A stretch of DNA of 64,000 nucleotides from Phoronis australis (taxonomy: Eukaryota; Phoronida; Phoronidae), in assembly GCA_002633005.1 (NCBI GenBank), contig NMRA01000446.1:274334-338333 (forward strand), given 5' to 3'. Shown in pieces: positions 37,101-47,319 of the stretch. A program made the translations under genes and the position numbers. How positions within the stretch are numbered: the stretch's first letter is position 1; every line of letters starts with the position of its first letter. Below the pieces are notes generated by a model that was not told the origin of the DNA, searched no databases, and saw only the letters and a program-made list of their open reading frames with translations.

Positions 37101-38835
37101 ATTTGACAGCTTAAATATTAATGCAATGTCCTTATTTTAATATAAATTCATTCAGAATTCAGTCAAATCTAAACTTTTCCAGATCTTTCAATCAGAACAA
37201 GTCACATTTAATCATACTTTCGTTATAGGGTATAAGATATTTAATAATGGACAAATCAGTGATTTTTCGTTCTTGAATTTTATCCACCATCTTGAATTTC
37301 ATATCAAATAATGATCATACATATGGAGAATTTCTCGCTTACACTGGTGACCGTCCTGATTCCCTAAGCCCCAGATAACTTTTACGATGTCTATTCAGCA
37401 CGCCCTTTGTATTGATATAGATCTGAGCTAATGAAGTGGAAAGGTAATTGCTAGCATTACTGTCTCAACAATGGTTGTTGTTAGTACCCACAAGTTGATT
37501 TTCTCTGACATTTGCAGAGTTATATCCTGCAACTGTGGAGAGTAGTTTTAACTTGGTACATTATAAATATTACGAAATGTCTAAAAAGGTTTAACTTGTG
37601 TTTATCTTCACAAAGGGCCACTTCCCAAAGGAACGATAAGTTTCATATTCGTTTCCTTAATTTAATTTTTAATGCTTCTGCCCACTTGTTTTTTTGTTTC
37701 TTACCGGAAACGGGTTGAACTTGAAGTACCAAAACTGTGGTAGATTTTGATCGCCAGCTAAACTTAATTAGTTAAGTTCATTGTGAGCCCATCCCTAAAC
37801 TTACCATATTACAGGTACACTAAACATTTCACGTGTCATTAAAGTTTAATCTTTATTAGAACTCAAATCATAAAATATATTACAAACGTGCATATATGGT
37901 GATAACCAAACTGAAGATTTGGAATCTCTGGACAATTTCGGTGGCACTGACTATATAACAAGACTAGCTCTTTGTCAGTAATAAAAATGAAAAGTGGGCA
38001 CTACAACTGCTCGCTGGTCAAAAATCTGGTTAAAGGAGAATGGAAGAATATTAAAAAATGAATCCATGAGATTTTGTTAACTCTGATCATCCTTTGTATA
38101 TCCACCGAGTATATCAATACGCGCGATAGTTTATCTTCAATCGTACCAAATGGTTGTAGTTTTTAGATTATTAGTTCATCGATTTTTAAAAATCGAAAAC
38201 CGTACTTGGTTGTTTTTTCAGTTGAATACCGCCGTGGTGTTAGTTTATAACGAAAATTAGTGGTTAATGCGTTTTGAAAATTCGACATTATGTACAGTCA
38301 GAGATGTTTAATACAGTTTATGGTCAGATAATTACATTTAATTGGGTCTTGCTCGCATCGGGCAATGCGGTCATCACAATTGTACCTGATTCCGGGGCAT
38401 CGATCTCTTTGATCCTGGTACAAGCCGCTCAGAAGGAAGATTACCAGTGAAAATTTCTTTAGAAATGCGTGACTTCCTTGTAAGCGTATTATTCACGGTA
38501 TGATCTTAATTTTAACCACACCAGTGAGTTGCTCACCCCTTAAAACCATAGACTAGAACCAAAAATTATGTCTCTATCACAATTATTGAAGAAGTTATAT
38601 CTATTTTTAGGGATTTCGAAACGTTGTGGTGGCCTTCTTGGAAATGACGCAGTTTTAACCCATTTCCGGTGGTCAGATTTTGGTAAACTTTTTTCCTGTT
38701 CATAAGTATACCCACTAAAGCATAAAACCAACGTAAAACCTTTTGTTGCAATTTGTTGTGGGTCGGGTGGCTATTTGTCATAAATATTGACTCGTTCAGT
38801 GGAAGCGACATTATTTGAGAGAACCATCTTTTTCT
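34110..38835. mobile_element. Probable DNA transposon bounded by long inverted repeats
   Basis: The left arm (34110-34383, then 34393-34466) is repeated in reverse complement at 38518-38835 and 37232-37312. Shared words include CATAACAAATTGCAACAAAA, AGTCTACCAAAATGTGACCA, AGATATAACTTCTTCAACAA, GGTTCTAGTCTATGGTTTTA, and TTTGATATGAAATTCAAGAT in the inner block. The blocks are in the same outside-to-inside order on both sides, as for terminal inverted repeats; the right arm has an extra 1.2 kb (37313-38517) between its two blocks, probably a later insertion. The interior holds the decayed gene at 34910-36569. Exact ends and target-site duplication were not resolved. Confidence 0.65.
34910..36569 (-). 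pseudogene. Mobile-element gene: PIN/FEN-like domain plus CXC cysteine domain, decayed
   Basis: Across shifting frames from 36569 down: KKIIDKMV then SFSFKSRNEVKTLENAA and VGPDRTI (near 36150-36260); LRKADKSQLDQAV; VLDWGSLLHKLKW; HYEAATVVFDGYGAGPSIKG (35780-35840); KFLSTGSSKEQLIALI and TTVIGEDTALLMLIL (35479-35690); FLHSF, VYGVGKKSV, KLVNDDQVLQSCA, EKLGTQAMVAMFGG (35108-35395); finally a CXC-type box CNCSTACSTPRCSCRKNG at 34955-35020. I recognise this order from repeated, mostly uncharacterised proteins in invertebrate genomes; the VGEDT stretch resembles acidic residues of PIN/FEN-like nuclease folds. At least four frameshifts or stops make it non-functional. Its place inside inverted repeats suggests it is the element's own transposition gene or a passenger. 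Confidence 0.75.
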
Positions 38836-38874
38836 GAGATCAGCCTCAGCACGAAAGAGGCACCTGAAACTCGC

Positions 38875-39150
38875 GTCGCAGTCAAACCCTCTGCTGCCAA
38901 AGTTAAACCTCATTTAGTTTTTGGCAGAGTATTTTAAGTGCATTCAGCAGGTAAAGACGCGGGTCTTGATTCCAGCGACGGTCTTGCAAATAATGGCGAG
39001 AATGGGCAATTTGCACTGAAATCACAAGAAAAGCAACTGATTTTATTGTTTTATAGTTCTAGTTAAAGCTAAAAACATCAAAAAGTCTACCCTATTTAAC
39101 AACAATTCCAAAATTTTTCAACCGTAAACGCGAGAACGTCCCTTTAAACT
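38875..39150. repeat. Dispersed repeat shared with 56480-56700
   Basis: AATGGCGAGAATGGGCAATT, TTGTTTTATAGTTCTAG, CTAAAAACATCAAAAAGTC and a closing run ending GTCCCTTTAA align, diverged, with 56480-56700 (ACGGCGAGAATTGGCGACTT, TTGTTTTATAACTCT, CTAATAACCTCATGAAG, GTGTCCATTTAA). It directly adjoins the right end of the 34-38.8 kb element and could belong to it. Confidence 0.4.
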
Positions 39151-39259
39151 ACAGTTGACTATAGCCACGCTGTCATGTCAGTAAACACCGGTTGAGCAGC
39201 TTCCCATTGGCCGAATTATATGCTTAAACATTCACCATTGTATCACGCTTAGATACACC

Positions 39260-39300
39260 CCTTGACAAAGCGCCACCTATACTGAAAAGTAGTTTCCAGC
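39260..39300 (+). repeat. Fragment of MITE A terminus
   Basis: CCTTGACAAAGCGCCACCTA then TACTGAAAAGTAG resembles the start of element A (12036 copy). The GCGCCACCTATA box is present. Confidence 0.5.
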
Positions 39301-39309
39301 ACAGACCCA

Positions 39310-41655
39310 CGAGATTGGTTGGGGTCTGCTACAGGGCACTTTTCCATCCGCATTCTTGGAATATCACTGGCTGTTCCGATTTCGAGAAACAAGGCATTCT
39401 ATTGGTCAGTTGTATAATAGGTCAAACTAGTTCACCAACATGGCGACTTCCAGTGAAGGAATGTCGATGGATTTACATCTGATTAAATCTCCCTGTTTTG
39501 ATCGCATTTCAAAGCTAACGAGTCAAGGAATACATCACCAGTAACGTTTACAAAACATTTAATGACATTTTTCTTGTCTACTATGCTGGATTCTGAAGTA
39601 ATGTGATATTTTTACGAAATAATTTGTGAAGGCATTACCTGCCATTACCATTACCCCCATAGGCCACCCACAACAACACTGTCATTTTAGACGTACTATA
39701 GCACCGAATAGCGGGAAAGGACTAGCTGAGTGCGTCGCGGCCATGGGAGATTGTCTTGATCTTTTCAGAGCACACCCTCTCGTATGTTAACATGTTCATG
39801 TGCGTTATATAAGTTGCCGTGAATGCCGTGCAGGTTGAACTAGTGGGTCAGATAAGGATGTATATGCTGTCATTGTCATATAGCCTAATACACTGGCACA
39901 CTTGTCACTTCTAACAGAAGTTAGGAGCATAAAAGTACAGTCAATGGTCCTAAACACACAAACATTAATCAGTCTAGCAATAGTTTTATAATGACTGATA
40001 TAATCGCTTTTGGCGGTGCCATTCAGCAGCGCCTTTGACTGCCATCGTACAGTCATACGGAGTATTCAATTATTTCGGAGGTTGCTTGTTGCTGTGAAGT
40101 TATGATTATACCCACCCCTTTCTATAATCAGCAAGATAAAACCTCACCCTTTTGTGAGTTGTCACAGTCATTAAAACTGAACCATTTTGGTGAGAGCCTC
40201 AATGAAAGAGTCATCTTTTCTGATAAAATAATTACGCAAAGTTATTATTTACAGGGAATTGAATTTCAGCAAGTTCTCTGGGCTGTATTATTTTTAACAC
40301 AACAGGCCTTAATTGTATATGAAACCTTCAGTGGTTTTGGTGGAAAAATGGATCATTTTATACTGTTCGAACCAAAAAGTAAATATTTTTGTGTGGAATT
40401 TATTTAGAAATGCCCCTTTCATGGGGACTTTTGCAATGCCTGAGTCTCTGGTTAGAGTGGCACATTTGGTCATATGCAATTTATACAAGTCTCCTCTCTC
40501 TCTTGGACCCCGACTAGTCGACTGTTTCATTTTTTGCTTTCCACGCTCACATGATATCAAGTGTTGCAGTTTGCAACAATCATCTATTAATTTCAGTCTA
40601 GTTGCAAAACAATGTCTCGGAACCATTCTAAAACATTCTGAAAGGTTCGCTGTAATCAAAGCATCCTGGAGTTAGACATTGTAAGCAAGTGGATTTAAAA
40701 ACCTGGTTCGTTGAAATGACTAGTTGCAAAAACATCTCACATTTCAAAATTGGGAACTCAGGGTACCTCAAAAATTTTGAGTTGGGTCACTTAACCCAAA
40801 TTGACGGTTTCTTGCGCGTTATCACTCACTGGCAATCTCCATTTTGAGAACAAGTTTTAATGTCTGCTATTCAGTGAAAAACAGGTTCCTGTTATGCAGT
40901 TGAAAACACTGGTTCTCAAAGTGGGGGTCCCATGTATGTGACTATTGCTCTTTGTTTTGAGCAACATGCTAGTGTGTCATTCTTGTGGTTAGGATCTGCA
41001 TAATACGGCAATGATTTTAGTCAACATTTCGGTCTTTTTGAACTGTTTTTCAAAATTACAAAGTTGACTCTTATTGAGGGGGCCTCCTCGTGGCAAGAGT
41101 TGGGCAGTGTGAATTGCTTCAGAACATTTGCATTGGCAAACACCCTCACGTTGACTCAAAATTAAAAACGTGATGTCATTAATGCGTTCCTAGAAACATT
41201 ATACTCATAGGCTACAAATCACACAACATGCCATGAAATTTGTCTAACCATAGGGAACTTTTGCTGATGTATTGATCAGAAATATGGTTTAGTTCAGGGA
41301 TAGATTGAAGTACTAAGCCTGGGCACTATTAACATAGTGGTGGGGCGCACAACAGGAATACCCCATCTTCATTGCAGACCCTTCTCCTGATAGAAATTCA
41401 TTCCGGTTTTGTGCTTACCTAGCTCCCCGTCCCTGTCCCCTGTTCATGCAGTGCCTCCAGGTTGCCTCTCATCACAATCATTGGTCGCCAAAAATTTCTG
41501 TTGAATAATTCTGACTACACCAATGGTGCTGGGGAAATAGGTTGTTAACGACCCAACTACCATTCAAGTTGCACTGCCTTGTGAAAGCATAAATCATTAT
41601 GAAAGTAACACCTGGGCCCTGGGTTTCAACTTTTTATTAGAGATTATTTTTATTA
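39310..41655. other. No gene recognised
   Basis: Overlapping frames at 40102-40407, 40309-40659 and 40313-40675 lie on both strands and show no domain; opposing open frames of this length arise by chance in AT-rich DNA. Confidence 0.4.
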
Positions 41656-41659
41656 TTTA

Positions 41660-41860
41660 TGACAATTAATGATCCCAGCACTGGAGCTAAGAGTTTGAGT
41701 CTGAGCTCGAGGTTTTGCTTGAAATCTTGAGTTTTTACTCAAATTTTAGCTCGAATCTAGTGGTCCTTAAGTACTATCTTGAACTTGCAAGGAAGTGAAC
41801 TGGAAATGACAAAAACAATTTCGAGTTCAATTTGGATTGAAAGCATCACTCTAGAAGTGT
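41660..41860. mobile_element. MITE C fragment
   Basis: TCTTGAGTTTTTACTCAAAT, TTTTAGCTCGAATCTAG and ACAAAAACAATTTCGAGTTC match internal and right-end sequence of the 28573-28945 and 58565-58830 copies. Confidence 0.6.
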
Positions 41861-41869
41861 ATTCCCAAA

Positions 41870-43320
41870 ACATGATCACATAATCCCTTTTCAGGGTTTT
41901 AAATCAATCCATCTTGGCTAGAACCTGTTTAGCCCGAAAAGCATTAAAATACAATGTGGAGAATAAGAAAGCATCTGTACTAAAATAACCCATTTTAAGT
42001 TACTTATCCACAAAGTGTACCATTTTTTAAGCTGCCAACCTTTTTTAGAACCATCATGTAACAATATAAGATTGGTCTCACTACCATTACTGTTGTTTTT
42101 GGCCTAAATAGGAGCAAACATCTAATCACAATTGGTCGCATGGAGATTGGCATATCCAGCAGTTGGATTTGGATACTAGTGTCTGGTGTGCTCGTGATTT
42201 AGACTCTTGAACTTGTACTGTTCCTTACTGAGATTACATGTGGTATATTGGCTTCGGTTGAACTGATAGTTTGTTATTGCTTAAGACCTGGTGCAATAAC
42301 CATGGCTTTGAGCAGAATCAAAGTTTGAGTTCTTCCAAGTCCACTAAGGAACAAGTTAAGACAGGGATAGAAACATGGCTTGGAATTTGCCTCTTTTAAG
42401 AGGATTTCATATTTCTTGTTTTTTTTATTTCCTCTTGTTTGATTTCAAGCTTCTTTTTTATCATTATTTTGACTTCATTCATTTTCATTAATTAAATTTT
42501 ACAACACGAAAAATATTTCTATCACACATGCCTATTTGTGAAACAATAGATCATCTGGAAAATTTTCCTCTTTTAGTCTAACCAATTCCTGTATATAGTG
42601 GTAAGTTGTTCAGATCAAAATTTATTCTTTGTCACATACGACGCATTCATAGCACCTTTAAAGGAGTTAAATTCGAAGGAAACATTGAAGCCAGCAGACA
42701 CCAACTGATAAGCGCATTCTGAAATCAACAATTGTGCTTGTACTTTCCAAGATGTTCAACGCACATTGTTAGTTATAGGGATAGGGTTCATTCCACCATC
42801 CTTGGGATTTCAGGGTACTCCCCGTAAACCATTCCAAGGGGGTACTCCCACAGGTTTATGCAGGACATGACACTCAGCTGGGTGATTTCTCTCAAACAAT
42901 TTCTCTTCAAAATGGTGCTTGAAAAAATCCCTACCAAAGAAAACTTTTTCCCATGAATACAACGGGTTTCACTCTGGAAATTAAAAACACTGCAAATGGT
43001 ACCTTTTCCTACTGCAGAAGGGGTTCTAATAGGATACCTGTATTTTTAAAACTTTGGGCACCAGACTCATTTTTGACAATATGAATCTCTGAGCCGACTT
43101 CTTCAAGCTTAATGAGTGAACAAGACAGCTGTCCAAGAATTACTATGAAAGAATTCAGTTGTTAGCATTAACCCTTATAAAAAGATTGTGCATTTGTAAC
43201 ATTAGGCTACAATTTCATTGAACTCCAAACCTCGGATCACATACCTTATGTTTTTTAGCCACTGTCTAAATGGGTGAAGATTCTCTAGTACCAGATTATG
43301 CATAAAACTAAAGTTAGGGC
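41870..43320. other. No gene recognised
   Basis: No open frame of note on either strand and no clear repeat structure. Confidence 0.4.
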
Positions 43321-43324
43321 CCAT

Positions 43325-43470
43325 TTGGGACACCTCTCGGGTATTTTCGTAGCTACAAATTTATCCTCGGAACATCTAGAGCACCTCGGCTATTTTCGTA
43401 TTTACAAATTTTTCTTCGAAACACTTCGGTTATTTTCGTAGCCTCAAATATCCTGTCGGAGATTAACGTT
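43325..43470 (-). repeat. Repeat family B, tandem triple of the CACCTCGGNTATTTTCGTA box
   Basis: CACCTCTCGGGTATTTTCGT (43330), CACCTCGGCTATTTTCGTAT (43383) and CACTTCGGTTATTTTCGTAG (43425) are three successive versions of the same box, each followed by a TCCTCGGAAC or TTCGAAACAC word. Confidence 0.65.
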
Positions 43471-43930
43471 ATCCAAAATATGGGACGTCACGGGATTTTC
43501 AGTCTTGTTAATAATATGCTAACTGAACTCTGCACACGTGCACAGTGCGTTCACCTATTGGGTGAAATTTGAGGTTACGAAAACACCCAATGTGTTCTGG
43601 ATGCCCTTGGAAGTAATTGTTTTCAGTGCATGTTCGAACTTTGGTCATTATGGCCAATTATTCTCGTTTAAGTTTGAAAGTCAACGCACGTTAAATTCAC
43701 CAGGGTGATCTGAATATCTTAGGACCCTAAAGTTGTGCAGGATCCCACCTCAAAGTGGGAAATAGGAAGAAAATATTATGGCAACGTGGGGAGGGGTGTA
43801 GCTCGAGAATTGTTGCTACCTGGAGGGTTGAAAATTGTGTTGTTCTAGGGAGTGAACACTGTGTAGGCCACGATTGCTCGAAGTGGTGGAAATTGGGCTC
43901 CAGCTGTGTCTACTGTAACACTGTACAGTG

Positions 43931-44076
43931 ACAGATTTGAGGGGGAGGCAATTGGGCCAAGGCTCAGCCTAAAGCTCTCCCAGATTCAATTTGGAAGTTT
44001 GGGGGTGCGAATGTCTGACGAGCCATACTCTGCCCCTGCCCCCCTCCCTCAACTCAAAATCCTGAATCCGCCCCTG
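43931..44076 (-). mobile_element. SINE/MITE-like element D (ends AATCCGCCCCTG)
   Basis: TGGGGGTGCGAATGTCTGAC and AACTCAAAATCCTGAATCCG with CCCCTG at the end match 57947-58106 (GGGGGTTCGAATGTCTGACG, AACTCAAAATCCTGGATCCG). Opposite end begins TTGGCGGATTTAG in the better copy, giving short inverted termini. Confidence 0.6.
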
Positions 44077-44463
44077 CTGTAAGAGACCTAAACAATTCAT
44101 AAAAACCTTTCAAATAATGAAACTGAAAAATGTCAAGTGAAAAGGGTGAAGCCATTGTCAATTCAGGTTTATTTACATAACAAGAAATCGATAATTAAGT
44201 GAATTTCAGTACAGTTTGTTGATAATATAACAATATAAACAGATACTTCACCAGAGACTTCGACCGCAAACGCAACCCAAAAATAACTTTTTACTCTCGC
44301 AACACGTAGCGACCTCATAACTTAATACCGGATATAAGCATGCGCACGTCAACTTCCTGGTTAAAAATTGCCAGCTAACAGCCAATGAAAACCATCGTTC
44401 TAGTGCCCTGTACCTGGGCCTTCACAAGCCATCCGTGACGTCAGCTTGTGAGGTCCGGGAACC

Positions 44464-44834
44464 AGGTTATACTGAAAAGTGGCCGTGGAAACATGATGAA
44501 CGACACACGGAGTTCCGTGTGTGGGCATCAATGCGCATGCCTTGGTCGGAAGTATATCGATCACATCGCCACCCTTGCACACGCCTTTATGCACTGTACT
44601 TGTTTGGGCTTAAGCCACTGAAATGGGGTTCCCTTGAATTTGTTTACTTCGATCACTGCCAGTTTCAATAAGTTGCAACTATTCAAGTTAAAGGTGGTCA
44701 CCATACTACGTGTACTGAAAGGAGTTTCCAAGATTTCAACCAATGGGAATGACTGAATGTTATTACCTTTACCAATGAGAAGCCATGTTAAACAACCATC
44801 GACAGTGCCACCTATAGTAGCACTGTGAAAGGTG
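44464..44834 (+). mobile_element. MITE-like element A, copy 2
   Basis: TATACTGAAAAGTGGCCGTGG through GCGCATGCCTTGGTCGG, TTTGGGCTTAAGCCACTGAA, to CAGTGCCACCTATAGTAGCA and CTGTGAAAGG. Left end is cut short relative to the 53 kb copy. GTGCCACCTATAG near 44806-44818 is another CTCF-like core, reversed. Confidence 0.75.
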
Positions 44835-44839
44835 TAGCT

Positions 44840-46900
44840 TAGATATAAACCTATGCACTTGCCAAAATACGAAGGCCGCCATGACGTGGTCACGTGACCA
44901 CGCGACATTAATATGCTGAAACCAGTGCAGTTCTGCACCAGCTATAGCGTAGAGTTGAAGCATATTTAAACTAAATTATGGCACAGTCGCAGGTGACTTC
45001 ATTACGAACGTCAGAGGATTTAAGTTAGTATTTTGTAATATTGCAGTGCTCTGATTACAAAACTAAATCAATGTGAGATTTCGTCTGCTTCAGGTTTGTG
45101 ATTCGGAGACGAGCAGAGTCGCCGACAGCAGGCAATGTAATGCAATGAACCTACCTACATTTTTGATTTTTCAACAATACACTTGAACATGAATACCTTC
45201 ACTAATTATTTAAATTCCCGTCATACTCCCGTCATACTCCCGGCTCCTAAAGCATGCACAAATTTCACAGCATCGAGAAAACGAAACTAAACTGCTTAGA
45301 CTGTTAAGCAAGTCTTGAACAACCGCAACAGGTAACAATAACGTGTACTGTATAATTATTTTTTACTGCGCGATGTCTAAATATTCAGACTTAACACTAA
45401 CAGCCGACGTAATGATGATGACACTTTTTTAAATTCTATCTAGAAACAAATTTCATAAAACGGTCCCCAAAATTTTTATTTCTCTTTAAATAATACAAAT
45501 AGGGGTTGGGAAAGTATCGCACCCGGTCGCCACCCCTGTACGATATCAACTCGCTGACTTAAAACGCCATATTCATATCGAAAGAATTCATGTAGACAAA
45601 TATTAAGAAGCGATTTGAACCACCTCGCATTGTCATAACTGTAGGAATTGTTCATATATTTTTTAGTTTGTGGTTCTGCTCCTCTGTTTGTGGCTCACTC
45701 AGTTTCATGAATACTTGAGAAATGTCGTCATTGTATTTTAAACAAAAAGTTACATTTGACCTACCTCTCTCCAATCACAGAGAATTATTTAATTTTATTG
45801 TATTATTTTGTAGTGTTTGCACGTAGCCATTATCAAGTTCTTGAGCGATGGCAAATACGGGGAATCATTTATTCGCCATGCTCATTGCTTCCACGCGTAC
45901 AGTTTCTTCTGGATTTTGTGACAGTCCACTACGACATAATGTCATCCACCACTTTTTTGTACGGCATAGTTTTTCCTTTTTTCGTACCTCCACCTCTCAC
46001 CGAACACTTCCGTTTTCAGCACCTTAATGGTGAACGAAAATGGCGACACCGTCGGTCCAGGGCAGATAAGTACGGGCAGGCTTGAACACCAGGCTCAACA
46101 GAGGTCTCGCGCAATAAAATACAAGCTCGCATGTCACTAAACCACACCCCTGTAACCCAGTGTTACTGAATCAGTGCTCAATCTCCAGGTGGCGAGTCCG
46201 GATCGACCGCGAGCTTGCTCGCCAAGAACTGACAAACATGTCGCGGAAATTGACAACTTTTCGTGAGCCATCTTAAAATAGTTGGGCTAAGAACCGTTTT
46301 AAGTCATGTTCCAGAAAGCCTTTTGAAACTTCAGGTAGAAAGTCAGTGGTGAATGTGCCATTAACAGCTGAAGTGAATGCGACAAATGACACTGGAATAA
46401 CTCCTACAGGAACGCGAAAGGAAAGTCAAATGGAAATTTGGTTTTGCAAAAATATCACTCAAAAACACTTAAAAAACTTGAGAAATTTTACACACTGCGT
46501 AAATCTCGATTACATTTTTACCCCAGAAAACTTTTCAAGGGTACAGTATCTTTCTACATTTTGAATTTCGTATTGCATTTGCTCTCGCTAAAAATCAGGT
46601 TTCGTAGGCGTCAATGACGAATGACTTCAATAGTTGCCTGAGAAAATCCGATCCAAGAAAAGTCCTCGAAAATCTCGATTACAGGATAAAAGCAACAGGC
46701 ATTGTTTTTGATGCCCGGCATTACAAGATAACGTCGTGGACTTTTCGTTTGAAAATACCGTATGGGGAGATCACTCTGACCAGACATCAGGAAGATAACA
46801 CACAATATCGTTGGCTTACGAAGTAAATAGAGTTTACCTGGCTGAACAAGTAGTTGTAACGCTACCTTAGAAACCTGCTTAAGTGTCTGCAATACCTGGT
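44840..46900. other. No gene recognised
   Basis: Short open frames (for example 45756-46085 and 46614-46826) lack domains. CGTCATACTCC is duplicated at 45222-45243. Confidence 0.35.
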
Positions 46901-46902
46901 CG

Positions 46903-47166
46903 ATGAGTGACATGAAGCAGTGTCGTAAACTCTGTGGTTCAGGTGTTACAATTTTTGTTTTTGTTATGGTAATGCTTCTCAGTACAAAGCTGCCAAGTGC
47001 ACACGCTATGTTTTCTCAACATTCCACGTCATTTGTTTGCGTTAAAAGTGGCAAGTGTCCTCTTACGCCAAAGCACTTCACAGCACTTCTCGAAAGTGGT
47101 GACAAAATCAAATGGGAGCCGTCGAAGCGTTGTTCAGTCCGAGGGAGAACACTGTGGATGGCGTAG
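46903..47166 (+). CDS. Candidate small secreted protein (weak)
   Basis: An 87-codon open frame begins with a good-looking secretory signal: charged MSDMKQCRK, hydrophobic core VTIFVFVMVMLLS, and a small-x-small site PSAHA before MFSQ (cleavage near residue 35). The mature part is about 52 residues with three cysteines (FVCVKSGKCPL, KRCS). I do not recognise a family. It overlaps other open frames, no promoter or splice sites are evident, and an adjoining plus frame (47112-47315) could be a frameshifted continuation. It may be a first exon, a decayed gene or chance. Confidence 0.2.
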   Translation: MSDMKQCRKLCGSGVTIFVFVMVMLLSTKLPSAHAMFSQHSTSFVCVKSGKCPLTPKHFTALLESGDKIKWEPSKRCSVRGRTLWMA

Positions 47167-47319
47167 GCATTCAAGAAATGGTTTTAACCGGAAAGCCTTC
47201 TCTCGCAGCCAGTCCTTTTCACCTCGAAAGTTCTGACACTAAGTTTGGCAGTAGAGACAGGTCAAGGAAAAACTTTATGATCGTGAGCTGGTTGTACGAT
47301 AGCATCATGCGCTGACGCT

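Noticed and set aside
40309-40675. Opposing open frames of 116 and 120 codons
   Set aside because: They overlap on opposite strands, with no domains, splice signals or codon pattern.
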